Under the pieces are notes generated by a model. The model did not search any database. It was not told the DNA's origin and saw only the letters and a program-made list of their open reading frames with translations. This document shows, piece by piece, positions 51,708-59,350 of a DNA stretch of 64,000 bases. The translations under genes and the position numbers were made by a program. Position 1 is the stretch's first letter. Each line of letters starts with the position of its first letter. The stretch is from Bradyrhizobium nanningense (GTDB lineage Bacteria; Pseudomonadota; Alphaproteobacteria; Rhizobiales; Xanthobacteraceae): assembly GCF_004114535.1 (NCBI RefSeq), contig NZ_LBJC01000027.1, positions 150,214 through 214,213 on the forward strand, given 5' to 3'.

Positions 51708-52334
51708 TTATCGCCGCGGGCCGGCGCCGTAGAGCTCGCGCTCGCGGCCGATGTCCTCCGGCGACAGCGGCGGGCTTGCGGCATCGAAATCGGTCCAGCC
51801 GCTCTTCTGCCAGGCCGCGCTGCGATCCACAAGATTCACGGACCTCTCGTGGAGCAGGGCATCGAGCCGCGCGCGGTCCTGGTCGGGCACCTTTGCTGTC
51901 ACCAGCGTGCCGCCGCGGCGAACGCCCTCGGCATAGCGCGATGCATCTTCCCTGGAGACGCCGGCCTCGGTCAGGGCGCCGACGATTCCACCCGTGGCCG
52001 CACCGGCGGCTGCGCCGGCTGCCGTCGAGGCGAGCCATCCTGCAGCCACGACCGGCCCGAGGCCGGGGATGGCGAGCAGACCGAGGCCGGCGAGCAGGCC
52101 TGCCGCGCCGCCGAGGCCGGCGCCGATGCCGGCACCCGTGCCGGCGCCTTCGGCGCGATCGTCGACGCCGTCGCGGTCACGATCGACCTTGCCGGAGCGC
52201 GAGCCGTACCAATTGTCGGAATTGTTGGCGACGATGCTGATGTCGGCGTGCGGCACGCCGGCCCCCTCGAGCCGGGACACGGCGCGCGCGGCGTCGGAAT
52301 AATTGTCGTAGAGGCGAGAAATGGTGGTTGTCAT
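51708..52334 (-). CDS. General stress protein 17M-like (YflT-type)
   Basis: A 208-aa protein. The N-terminal domain (MTTTISRLYDNYSDAARAVSRLEGAGVPHADISIVANN) is the YflT/GspM-like fold. A long glycine-alanine zipper hydrophobic region (AGIGAGLGGAAGLLAGLGLLAIPGLGP) follows, then a second beta-alpha-beta unit (YAEGVRRGGTLVTAKVPD). Its start lies 12 bp after the upstream secreted protein, so both are driven by the EcfG-like promoter at 52702-52726. Location is probably membrane-associated. Confidence 0.85.
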   Translation of the reverse strand: MTTTISRLYDNYSDAARAVSRLEGAGVPHADISIVANNSDNWYGSRSGKVDRDRDGVDDRAEGAGTGAGIGAGLGGAAGLLAGLGLLAIPGLGPVVAAGWLASTAAGAAAGAATGGIVGALTEAGVSREDASRYAEGVRRGGTLVTAKVPDQDRARLDALLHERSVNLVDRSAAWQKSGWTDFDAASPPLSPEDIGRERELYGAGPRR

Positions 52335-52346
52335 TTGAATGATTCC

Positions 52347-52667
52347 TTACTTGGCGGGGTTCACGTTGCCCTGGAAGTCCAGGCTGACGTCGGTCTTGGT
52401 GCCGGCCTTGTCGGCCTTGCCGCGCCAGACGCCCTGGTCGTCCTTGTGCAGTCCGGAGACGTTGGAATATCCGGCGCCCTCGATCCGCGATTTCGCCTGC
52501 CCCTCGGTGAAGCTGTTGCGGCCCTCGACCGGCTTGTTCGAGTTGTTGTGGTCCGAGCTGTTGACGGCGTTGTTGCCCGGCCCGCTTTGCGCGGGCTGCG
52601 ACTGGGCGCCTGCGGGCACTGATGCGAGCAGCAACAAGGTTGCGGCCAGCAGAGTTAGACGTGACAT
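52347..52667 (-). CDS. Small secreted stress-associated protein
   Basis: A 106-aa protein. Signal peptide SRLTLLAATLLLLASVPAGA, then an Asn/Ser-rich linker and a compact C-terminal domain (FTEGQAKSRIEGAGYSNVSGLHKDDQGVWRGKAD .. VSLDFQGNV) resembling the PepSY/YpeB-like repeat units of small periplasmic proteins. GGAGACAAC precedes the ATG. First gene of a two-gene stress operon. Confidence 0.8.
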   Translation of the reverse strand: MSRLTLLAATLLLLASVPAGAQSQPAQSGPGNNAVNSSDHNNSNKPVEGRNSFTEGQAKSRIEGAGYSNVSGLHKDDQGVWRGKADKAGTKTDVSLDFQGNVNPAK

Positions 52668-52701
52668 GTTGTTGTCTCCTTCAAGTGATTGTGCCGGCGA
52701 C

Positions 52702-52726
52702 AACGAGCGGGATTCGAAATGGTTGC
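52702..52726 (-). promoter_or_regulatory. EcfG-type promoter (GCAAC-N16-CGTT) of the stress operon
   Basis: On the minus strand GCAAC, 16 bp, CGTT, about 35 bp before the start at 52667. Its flanks match the site before the 44383 gene. Confidence 0.65.
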
Positions 52727-52796
52727 TCGCCTTCGAAGCTGCCGAGTGCCGCGGCATGGTCTCGCTTCGATCGAGCTCGCCAAGGTGAGGCAGCGA

Positions 52797-52822
52797 GGAA
52801 CAATTGCCACGATATCCCGTTT
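52797..52822 (+). promoter_or_regulatory. EcfG promoter (GGAAC-N16-CGTTT)
   Basis: Perfect consensus on the plus strand, divergent from the site at 52702. It points toward the small genes at 53015 and 53134, with a longer leader (about 190 nt) than the other EcfG promoters here. Confidence 0.65.
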
Positions 52823-53014
52823 GCACGCGGGCGCGGCAGCGCCAACCATGCAATCACGCCAACCCTTGTTGAAGAAGGGGACAGCGCAAGATCATGGGCG
52901 GGACGAGAGGGCAATGCAGCTCGACGAAACACGCCTGAAACAATGTTGAAACCCGATTGTCCTGAACTCCGCGCGTCCGGCCCTCGACCAACGGAGCGAA
53001 CAGGAGAGACAATC

Positions 53015-53119
53015 ATGATCCAGGTCGGTTCGAAGGAAGAAGTCGCGTTCTTGCTGGCGCTGTTCGGCACCCACACCCAGCCCGTGAAGCGGCCGAAGCC
53101 GAAATCGCAGCAAAGTTGA
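53015..53119 (+). CDS. 34-aa hypothetical peptide
   Basis: MIQVGSKEEVAFLLALFGTH followed by a Lys/Pro-rich tail. It has an excellent initiation region (CAGGAGAGACAATC before ATG) and is followed closely by the next gene, under a shared EcfG promoter. Unknown function. Confidence 0.5.
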   Translation: MIQVGSKEEVAFLLALFGTHTQPVKRPKPKSQQS

Positions 53120-53133
53120 GAGGCGAAAGATCC

Positions 53134-53382
53134 ATGCCAGGTTTGGCCGAATGCCAGAGCCTGCTCAGGCTCCTGATCGCCAGGGGCGATCCCAAGGCCA
53201 TCCCGCTCGCCAAAGGCGCCATCGACCAGTATCTGAACACGGCGCCCGTCAGCGCCCGCGGTCGGGGCTTGCGCGTGCTCCAGCGCGACGCACTCGACCA
53301 GCATGATGTGGCGGTCGGCGTGCAGCGCTCGTTCGCCGAGACGGTGGACGCCTATATCGCGCGCAAGCTTGCGGAAGAGTAA
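53134..53382 (+). CDS. Small conserved hypothetical protein
   Basis: An 82-aa protein of helical character (GLAECQSLLRLLIARGDPKAI .. AIDQYLNTAP .. AETVDAYIARKLAEE). GAGGCGAAAG precedes the ATG at 53134. It lies 15 bp after the 34-aa peptide, same operon. Family unknown. Confidence 0.6.
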   Translation: MPGLAECQSLLRLLIARGDPKAIPLAKGAIDQYLNTAPVSARGRGLRVLQRDALDQHDVAVGVQRSFAETVDAYIARKLAEE

Positions 53383-53494
53383 GCGGGACCGCGCGAGGCA
53401 GACGCTGTCCTGGGTTCGACGCTGACGATCCCGTGATGCAGGTGACGCTCTCATTCGCGATCGAGTCTCTCGCGTCGCGAGCGCGGTCACACGA

Positions 53495-53722
53495 TCATTG
53501 ACGCGTCAGTGTCGGTCGGGATTGCTGCTGCTGCGGCGGCCAGGATTGCTCGGAGTTGAGCACGGCGATCTTGCGGCCGAGCTGCCACACCTCGACCATG
53601 CCGTGCCGCGTGAACTGCCGCGCGAAGGCGAGGGCGGACTCGTCCGATGAGGCCTCGAAGGCTTCGGCCGAACGGAAGACGCCGTTCTCGCCGACGAGGT
53701 AAGCGCGATATTGCTGGCTCAT
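53495..53722 (-). CDS. Small conserved hypothetical protein
   Basis: A 75-aa protein (QQYRAYLVGENGVFRSAEAFEASSDESALAFARQF .. VEVWQLGRKIAVL). The compact beta-alpha-beta pattern is a family seen in many copies in Bradyrhizobium. Its ATG overlaps the stop of the next upstream gene by 4 nt. Confidence 0.75.
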   Translation of the reverse strand: MSQQYRAYLVGENGVFRSAEAFEASSDESALAFARQFTRHGMVEVWQLGRKIAVLNSEQSWPPQQQQSRPTLTRQ

Positions 53723-53919
53723 GTCGGCGCCCTCAGGCCGGGCGAGCGCAGCCAGGCATCGATCTGCATGGCCGTCTCGTCCTGTCGCGCCCGGCGCAGC
53801 AGCATCTCGCGGCGGCGCCCCGGCGCGAGCGCACGCGCTTCCGCGCGGCAGCGTATGGCCTCGTCAGCCAATCTTTCGTTGAGTGTTTTGGTCTGCTTGA
53901 AACGACGACGCGTCAGCAT
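53719..53919 (-). CDS. Small conserved hypothetical protein
   Basis: A 66-aa strongly basic helical protein (LTRRRFKQTKTLNERLADEAIRCRAEARALAPGRRREMLLRRARQDETA). This short family is frequent in bradyrhizobia. It is translationally coupled to the downstream 75-aa gene by a 4-nt overlap. Function unknown. Confidence 0.7.
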   Translation of the reverse strand: MLTRRRFKQTKTLNERLADEAIRCRAEARALAPGRRREMLLRRARQDETAMQIDAWLRSPGLRAPT

Positions 53920-54519
53920 GGCGCATGTCCCCTTGTTGGTGGAGGGCGGGAGCGCGAACCGGCGTTCTCATCACCGATCTCGTGCCACGGGCCTTGCGGT
54001 GATGGGTGAAGGCTAGGCCCGCCGCAGTGGCGAGTCTGTATCTTTTGATACGTGCGCAGATTAAATTTCGACAGCAATACTGAGCTTGTCGAGCGACTTA
54101 CTCAATTTGAGTGCGGGGCGGTACCTGAGCTCATTCTTGGACCAAAGCGATAGCGGGCCGTTTGCATCGCACACACGCGCTGGTCAGCGCGCGTACCCGT
54201 GGCCTCCGTCTCCCGCCGAGATGATCTTCTTGCATGGGGTCGAGGATCAAGACATGTACTCATCTGTGGACGCCCCGTGAGATGCAAGCGATTTTTGAAG
54301 AAGATCGGCACTTAGTCGGATGCTGCCATCTGTCCGGCCTCTGATGGTGCAGCGATGAAGCTGCGGGCCCGTATGGGAGTTCGCAGACCGGAACCAAATC
54401 ATAAACGCGTGCTCTGGGCACGATGGGTACACCTGGTTCTTCCGGCCCCGTCTCGCCGACTGTTGTGCCATACCCTCCTTCGACCGACTACATCTCTGAC
54501 GACTTCAGGCCCACCAAGA
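53920..54519. other. Intergenic region, left flank of the IS110 element
   Basis: 600 bp with no supported gene. IS110 elements usually lack terminal inverted repeats, so the left boundary cannot be fixed; it probably falls within the last 50-150 bp. Confidence 0.4.
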
Positions 54520-55620
54520 TCAAGCCTTGGCTGAGACCGGAGCCCTGTAGTTTTCGCGCTTTACAAGTAACGCCCAGACGATCCGGGCCATCTTGTTCGC
54601 CAGCGCGACCGTTACCAGCATGCGAGGTTTGCGAGTCAACATCTGTTCGAGCCAGGAACCCTTTGGCGCTCCGCGTTTGCTCGCCTGTTGCACAACAGCG
54701 CTGCTGCCGATGATGAGGAGGCGCCTGAGCGTTCGCTCCCCCATCTTGGACGTCGCGCCAAGCTTCTGTTTGCCACCCGTCGATTTTTGAAGAGGCGTGA
54801 GGCCCAACCAGGCGGCAAAGTCGCGGCCCTTGGCGAAGGTTTCGATCGGCGGCGCTAGGGCGGCGATCGCGGTGGCGGAGATCGGGCCGATGCCAGGAAT
54901 GGTCATCAGCCTGCGCGATACCTCGTCCTCGCGAGCGCGTCGCGCGATCTCCTTGTCGAGATCCGCGATCTTGCCATTCAACTCGGCGAGAAGGTCTAGC
55001 ATCACTCGGAACATGGGACGGGCCGCTTCGGGAAGGGAGCTGGCCATCGCTTCCTCCTCGATCAGGTCGGCAAGCGTCGCCACATGCGATGGCCCCTTGG
55101 GCGCTATCCAACCATATTCCGTGAGGTGTCCTCGGATCGCATTGATGAGCTGGGTTCGTTGCCGCACCATCAGGTCCCGGGTTCGAAACACCAGACCCGC
55201 AGCCTGTTGCTCTTCACTCTTCACGGCAACGAACCGCATGCTTGGCCGCTGCGCAGCTTCGCAGATTGCCTCAGCATCGATCGCGTCGTTCTTTTGCCGC
55301 TTTACAAACGGCTTTACATAAGCGGGCGGGATCAGCCGAACCTCATGGCGAAGCCGCGTGAGCTGTCGGGCCCAGTGATGGGCTCCGCCACATGCCTCTA
55401 AAGCTACCGTGCAATTCGGCTGGGCTGCGAAGAAATCCAAGAGCTTTCCTCGGCTGATCCGTTTGCTGAATACAGCCCGTCCTTTCCCGTCCGCTCCATG
55501 AACGTGGAAAACATGCTTAGCGATATCCAGACCGATTGTGCTAACGTGCAACACGGACGCCTCCCTTAAGTGGTGCTAAACACCTCCACTTTGGCACATC
55601 GATGCCGTCGGCGGGGCGTC
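54470..55620. mobile_element. IS110-family insertion sequence (boundaries approximate)
   Basis: Defined by the intact DEDD transposase. No terminal inverted repeats or target duplication were recognised, which is normal for IS110, so both ends are estimates. The non-coding ends, which in some IS110 elements encode a bridge RNA, would be just outside the transposase gene. Confidence 0.6.
54520..55554 (-). CDS. IS110 family transposase
   Basis: A 344-aa DEDD transposase. N-terminal DEDD domain: IGLDIAKHVFHVHG (first Asp), VALEACGGAHHW (Glu) and KRQKNDAIDAEAI (Asp residues). C-terminal Transposase_20 domain: LMTIPGIGPISATAIAALAP, followed by WLGLTPLQKSTGGKQKLG. The frame is intact, so the element may still be mobile. 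It sits at the left edge of the decayed island. Confidence 0.93.
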   Translation of the reverse strand: MLHVSTIGLDIAKHVFHVHGADGKGRAVFSKRISRGKLLDFFAAQPNCTVALEACGGAHHWARQLTRLRHEVRLIPPAYVKPFVKRQKNDAIDAEAICEAAQRPSMRFVAVKSEEQQAAGLVFRTRDLMVRQRTQLINAIRGHLTEYGWIAPKGPSHVATLADLIEEEAMASSLPEAARPMFRVMLDLLAELNGKIADLDKEIARRAREDEVSRRLMTIPGIGPISATAIAALAPPIETFAKGRDFAAWLGLTPLQKSTGGKQKLGATSKMGERTLRRLLIIGSSAVVQQASKRGAPKGSWLEQMLTRKPRMLVTVALANKMARIVWALLVKRENYRAPVSAKA

Positions 55621-55897
55621 CACCCCATCATAAACGCCGGCTTCCGAGGGCCGAGCGGATCGCTATCGACGGTAGAGTGGACACGGGGAGCGCGCTCGCG
55701 CCGACCGCCGCTTGTGTGTCCAAAGCTGGCATTTTGCGGCAAGTCTCCCGGGCGAACCACGCTCAAGCGAGCGTCGGCCCCGCGTTACAGACGAGTCCAG
55801 ATTCCGCGGTATGCTTCAAACAGAGCCTGACTTGCCCTTCCATATTAGGAACAACCCCGAACAATAAACGTAGTCGAGGCAGTGCGTGGAGGAGATT

Positions 55898-56359
55898 ATG
55901 ACGACGACACGGAACCGGGTGCCTCTTCATTCCTCCGATAGCGATAATCGTCGCATCCAGCGCGTGATGCGGGCGAACGTCGCCTAGTTTGCTGAACATC
56001 GTGGCGAGATTGCCGAGCGCTTGCGCGAAATCGATCGGGAGTGGGACATCGAGAGAGCGATCGAGGCCAACGCCGCAGTGATCGGATTCACAGGGATAGC
56101 CTTAGCGGCCACCAACAGCCGGCGCTGGCTTGCGCTTCCGGCGCTGGTGACCAGCTTTCTGTTTCAACACTCGATCCAGGGGTGGTGCCCTCCGGTTCCC
56201 ATGTTGAGAAAGCTGGGCTTTCGCACTTCGTACGAAATCGAAGAAGAACGCCGCGCCCTGATGGCGCTGAGAGGTGATTTCGGGCACGTGGCCGAAAGTG
56301 CGGATGCGGCCCTTCGCGCTTCCACCGGCGCTACAAATGCACCTAGGCCGGCCGTGTAG
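55898..56359 (+). pseudogene. DUF2892-like membrane protein gene interrupted by an in-frame TAG
   Basis: A GGAGG-preceded ATG at 55898 opens 29 codons (MTTTRNRVPLHSS .. RVMRANVA), then TAG at 55985-55987, and the same frame continues FAEHRGEIAERLREIDREWDIER .. to 56359. The continuation has the features of a DUF2892/YgaP-type membrane protein: EANAAVIGFTGIALAA, then a second hydrophobic stretch and SIQGWCPPVPMLRKLGFRT. The two parts join smoothly, so one point mutation (for example Tyr TAC/TAT to TAG) explains it. Re-initiation at a TTG at 56021 could give a 112-aa product. Confidence 0.78.
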
Positions 56360-56369
56360 GTGCTGCGAC

Positions 56370-56483
56370 TCAGCGGCTCAGCCAATGCAGTAGTACGGGA
56401 TGTGGCCCTTTGGGTGGAGGGCACTCCCACGCAGCAATCGCGAACAGCGAAATTGTGAAGAGAATGAGAGGTCTGCCACTCAT
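56370..56483 (-). CDS. Tiny hydrophobic protein, 37 aa
   Basis: ATG at 56483 preceded by GTGAGGAAACTCAAG. The peptide MSGRPLILFTISLFAIAAWE is followed by a Pro-rich tail (CPPPKGPHPVLLHWLSR). One TM segment or signal-anchor. The initiation signal and hydrophobic profile support a real gene. Convergent with the broken DUF2892-like gene. Confidence 0.5.
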   Translation of the reverse strand: MSGRPLILFTISLFAIAAWECPPPKGPHPVLLHWLSR

Positions 56484-56628
56484 CTTGAGTTTCCTCACAT
56501 GCACAACGCCGCTCTAACCGAATTTGTTGGTTAGGCGGCGCTGCTTTGTCACTGTCGCCAATCTGTGTGCGACAGATCTTGTTCCTTTTTGTCGAGACTT
56601 TCGACTGCCGGAAGTGTCCAAGGTCGGA

Positions 56629-56808
56629 TCAGGAGGGAAAGTCGGCTGGCTTCACGTCAACGCGATCGGCGTGCAATGACCAATCTCGGGTCGAATGCAG
56701 TTCGCAGAACTCTTGCTTCGCGATGCGTACGACCTCTGCCTCACTCCGAGCGTTGACTTCCATGGCACGCTGGCACGCCTGGTAAACTTGGCCTTTATCG
56801 CCAATCAC
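56629..56808 (-). CDS. 59-aa conserved hypothetical protein, 5' end doubtful
   Basis: Reads VIGDKGQVYQACQRAMEVN .. SEAEVVRIAKQEFCELHSTR, then DWSLHADRVDVKPADFPS and TGA. The C-terminal FCELH..DWSLHADR..VKPADFPS pattern belongs to a short protein family I recognise from bradyrhizobia. Upstream the same frame continues PIVRFFKD without an ATG. A GTG with a ribosome-binding-like sequence exists in another frame at about 56840, so a frameshift near the start is possible. GTG at 56808 is used here. Confidence 0.5.
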   Translation of the reverse strand: MIGDKGQVYQACQRAMEVNARSEAEVVRIAKQEFCELHSTRDWSLHADRVDVKPADFPS

Positions 56809-56994
56809 GTCTTTGAAGAACCTGACAATAGGACGGCACAGGAATCTCTTTCGCCCGAATAACCTTTGGCGTGCCCATTGGTTCCAGTTCTGCCAATAGG
56901 AGGTTAATCGCTGGCCACATGTGTCAACGACGGTATGCTTCGCGCGATCCCATTGTGAATAAGAGTAGAGATCGTGAGAACGTCGGTCCGCCGA

Positions 56995-57099
56995 CTACTT
57001 GTTTGGTTGGCCGCGAAGAGCCTTCAGGTTTAGGTAAAGATCGCAAATATGAGCGCTGAAGATACTGGCGCTCATAACACCAAGCGATAGTGCGAGCAT
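56995..57099 (-). CDS. Tiny hydrophobic protein, 34 aa
   Basis: ATG at 57099 preceded by AAGGAGAGACAAA. The peptide starts MLALSLGVMSASIFSAHICD and ends LKALRGQPNK, a short hydrophobic segment plus a basic tail. Supported by a strong ribosome-binding site only. Confidence 0.42.
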   Translation of the reverse strand: MLALSLGVMSASIFSAHICDLYLNLKALRGQPNK

Positions 57100-57207
57100 T
57101 TTGTCTCTCCTTGAGTGGGGAGTGTCTGATCTATCCCAACGCGCCCTTTTTCCAATTCGGGTGATTGCCTAAGGGCTGTTGCGGAAGCGTTTGTGGAGGC
57201 AGCCGGC

Positions 57208-57402
57208 CTATCGATCGGCCATCGCCCGGAGCGTTGCGCCGTGCTCGGTTGATCGCGCAATGTTCAATGAAGCTGCTCGCAAGTGCTCAGCTGCGGATGC
57301 AGTGGTTGCCCTGGACTCGATGTAAAGTTGCCCCGAGATCAGCGCGACAGCTGCGCAGACCAAAACAAACATCGCTAATGCAAATTGATGAGCTTCATTC
57401 AT
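57208..57402 (-). CDS. Small membrane protein, 64 aa
   Basis: MNEAHQFALAMFVLVCAAVALISGQ is one TM segment, followed by a helical polar tail (SAAEHLRAASLNIARSTEHG). Initiation signals are weak, but the TM-plus-helix layout is coherent. Unknown function. Confidence 0.5.
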   Translation of the reverse strand: MNEAHQFALAMFVLVCAAVALISGQLYIESRATTASAAEHLRAASLNIARSTEHGATLRAMADR

Positions 57403-57725
57403 TTGCTTGCCCAAGCGTTCACAAGAACCGAATTGATGACAGGTTTTCACGCTGGCTCGATGTCGCGTTGACAGACATCAAACTCCTCGCAGGTACGATT
57501 CAGGCCAGACTATCGGTTCCGATTTCGGAACTAAAAGGCGGCATTCAAACCGAGAGGCAACTGTCACGGCGCATGAGCCCCCCGCGCGGATCTCATGGTC
57601 TTCATCGGCCTAGCACATGCCCACTACTTGCGACGGTCGGGCTCATTTTGTTGAGCGAGGTCAATGAAGGGTCGAAAGAATTGCGTTTTGAACGACATCT
57701 AAGAGTTCTCCAGGAGGAAAGCGCG
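57403..57725. other. Region without a supported gene
   Basis: 323 bp between the 64-aa and 106-aa genes. A plus-strand frame is open through it but begins without any start signal and looks non-coding. Confidence 0.4.
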
Positions 57726-58046
57726 ATGGCTGCGCGTGAGCTGCAGAGGGTGGATGCCTCGTTTAAATTCAATCGAGCTACGGGGGCCGGCATGCCAGGC
57801 CGCTCCGAGCAGCGCGCGGTGAGGGATCATGAGTCGAGGCAAGACGGTCTGCTAGACATCGCCTTCGAGAAGTCATGGAAGTTCGTCGATAAAGATCCGT
57901 TTCTCGCGCATAGTCCCAGGGGGCTGCTGCGCGCTCGATTGCAGACGCTTCTCGAAGTTTCAGCCAGCAAGGGCGAACGTGACCTCCTGCGACTTGCGAA
58001 TGGCGCTATCTGGAAATTACGAGACGAATTCGCAGGTCATTCATGA
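57726..58046 (+). CDS. Hypothetical protein, 106 aa
   Basis: ATG at 57726 preceded by AGGAGGAAAGCGCG. Helical, charged protein: AARELQRVDASFKFNRATGAG, then LLDIAFEKSWKFVDKDPFLAHS and RARLQTLLEVSASKGERDLL. No family recognised. It ends 47 bp before the cold shock gene. Confidence 0.6.
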   Translation: MAARELQRVDASFKFNRATGAGMPGRSEQRAVRDHESRQDGLLDIAFEKSWKFVDKDPFLAHSPRGLLRARLQTLLEVSASKGERDLLRLANGAIWKLRDEFAGHS

Positions 58047-58093
58047 TCATCAGCCGAGCGAGATATTTTTGTTTTGGCCTTGAGGAGTAGGAA

Positions 58094-58300
58094 ATGGCGT
58101 TGGGAATCGTGAAGTGGTTCGATGCAACGAAGGGCTACGGCTTTATCCAGCCGGACAGCGGCGGGCCGGACGTGTTCGTCCATATTTCGGCGGTTCAAAA
58201 GGCGGGGCTTATCGACCTAGCCGAGGGTGCGCGCGTCAGCTATGAACTGGTGACAGGCCGCAATGGAAAAAGCTCGGCAGACAATTTGCGGGTTGCGTGA
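58094..58300 (+). CDS. Cold shock domain protein (CspA family)
   Basis: A 68-aa single OB-fold protein: GIVKWFDATKGYGFIQPD contains RNP1 (KGYGFI), and DVFVHISAVQKAGL contains RNP2 (VFVHIS). AGGAGTAGGAA precedes the ATG. It binds single-stranded nucleic acids as an RNA chaperone. Bradyrhizobia carry many paralogues; this one lies inside the decayed island. Confidence 0.95.
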   Translation: MALGIVKWFDATKGYGFIQPDSGGPDVFVHISAVQKAGLIDLAEGARVSYELVTGRNGKSSADNLRVA

Positions 58301-58311
58301 GGCGCATTTCG

Positions 58312-58935
58312 CTAGACGGTGCGTCCTGCACTGGCGTACGTCGAAGTGACATCGATCACTTGATGCAGGATAAAGGCAAGATTACCACTTCCGCTAAGCA
58401 CCGGGCTGTTCAGCGGCTGCCAATATCGCTCCACAAAGACACCGCTGGCGTTTCGAACGTCATACCGCTGCACCGCCATGGCGTCTGATTGACCGGTTTC
58501 GGCAACCACGCGCAACGAGGCAAACAGGTTTGCAACGCCATCGGCCAGCGGCTCGTCGGGGTTGTCGGGAAAGACATCAAACATCTTCTCCCCGGCAACC
58601 CTGCCGGGCTCGATCATGGTCGCCGAGGCATAGGCCGTATTGGCATCGACGATGTGCAAGCCAGGGTTTGGATCGATCAACAATAAGGGCTTCGCTGCGG
58701 CCTCGAACTGCCACTGAAACTTGTTGGTCATCTTTGGCGCGGAACGCGCGAAGGCGCGCTCCCGCATGATTTGAGCATTGGAATGTACGCCCATTGAGGC
58801 AGCGGTGAGCGTCGCCAGCCGGCGCTTTGACGCAACCAACTGTTCTTGAATGAAGGCGCGCGATTTCTCCGGCTGCTCCTCGGACAGGAGGCGTTCGAAA
58901 TGCGCGATATTCTGCTCTCCAATAAAACGCTGCAT
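58312..58935 (-). CDS. PAS-domain protein with a small N-terminal helical domain
   Basis: About 207 aa. Residues 1-50 (MQRFIGEQNIAHFERLLSEE .. QEQLVASKRRLATL) form a short helical module that in related genomes occurs as a stand-alone protein. Residues 70-200 are a PAS fold (FEAAAKPLLLIDPNPGLHIVDANTAYASAT .. VERYWQPLNSPVL). No output domain is attached. It might modulate a nearby sensor such as the FixL-like kinase encoded downstream on the other strand (speculative). Confidence 0.7.
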   Translation of the reverse strand: MQRFIGEQNIAHFERLLSEEQPEKSRAFIQEQLVASKRRLATLTAASMGVHSNAQIMRERAFARSAPKMTNKFQWQFEAAAKPLLLIDPNPGLHIVDANTAYASATMIEPGRVAGEKMFDVFPDNPDEPLADGVANLFASLRVVAETGQSDAMAVQRYDVRNASGVFVERYWQPLNSPVLSGSGNLAFILHQVIDVTSTYASAGRTV

Positions 58936-59350
58936 ACTCAACTCTACCTAAGAAGCGGCTTTCGTTTGGCCCAGCAGTTTACCATTGAGCTAATGATGAA
59001 AGATGCTTTTGGAGCAGGCCGCGCGGACTACCAAAAAATAAACACCCTCAGGCTCCTTTGGCAGGTCGGTGAATTACACGTTCATGCCATCTAATCTAAA
59101 TGCAATCTGGCAAGTCATGCCAGCAAATATTGGGCAGTGGGAGAACCGTGAAACTACCTATTTTTAGAGGATTCTCAAAATGCGCGTATGACAGTTTGCG
59201 CTAGAGCAACGACGTACGTCGAAGACCGCAGATGCTACTTCTGAGTGGGCTACCTTTGCCTAGCTTTGCGCAGTCTCTTCTATAAACAGCTTCCGTCGGT
59301 CATCAGTTAGAGGATTGGTGTCTTCACCTTTTTGTGCGCTGGGAGTTAAG
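58936..59350. other. Intergenic region upstream of the FixL-like kinase
   Basis: 415 bp with no supported gene and no clear FNR/FixK box (TTGAT-N4-ATCAA) found by eye. Confidence 0.45.

Noticed and set aside
59083..59166. 27-codon plus-strand frame upstream of the FixL-like gene
   Set aside because: No ribosome-binding site and composition typical of non-coding DNA.
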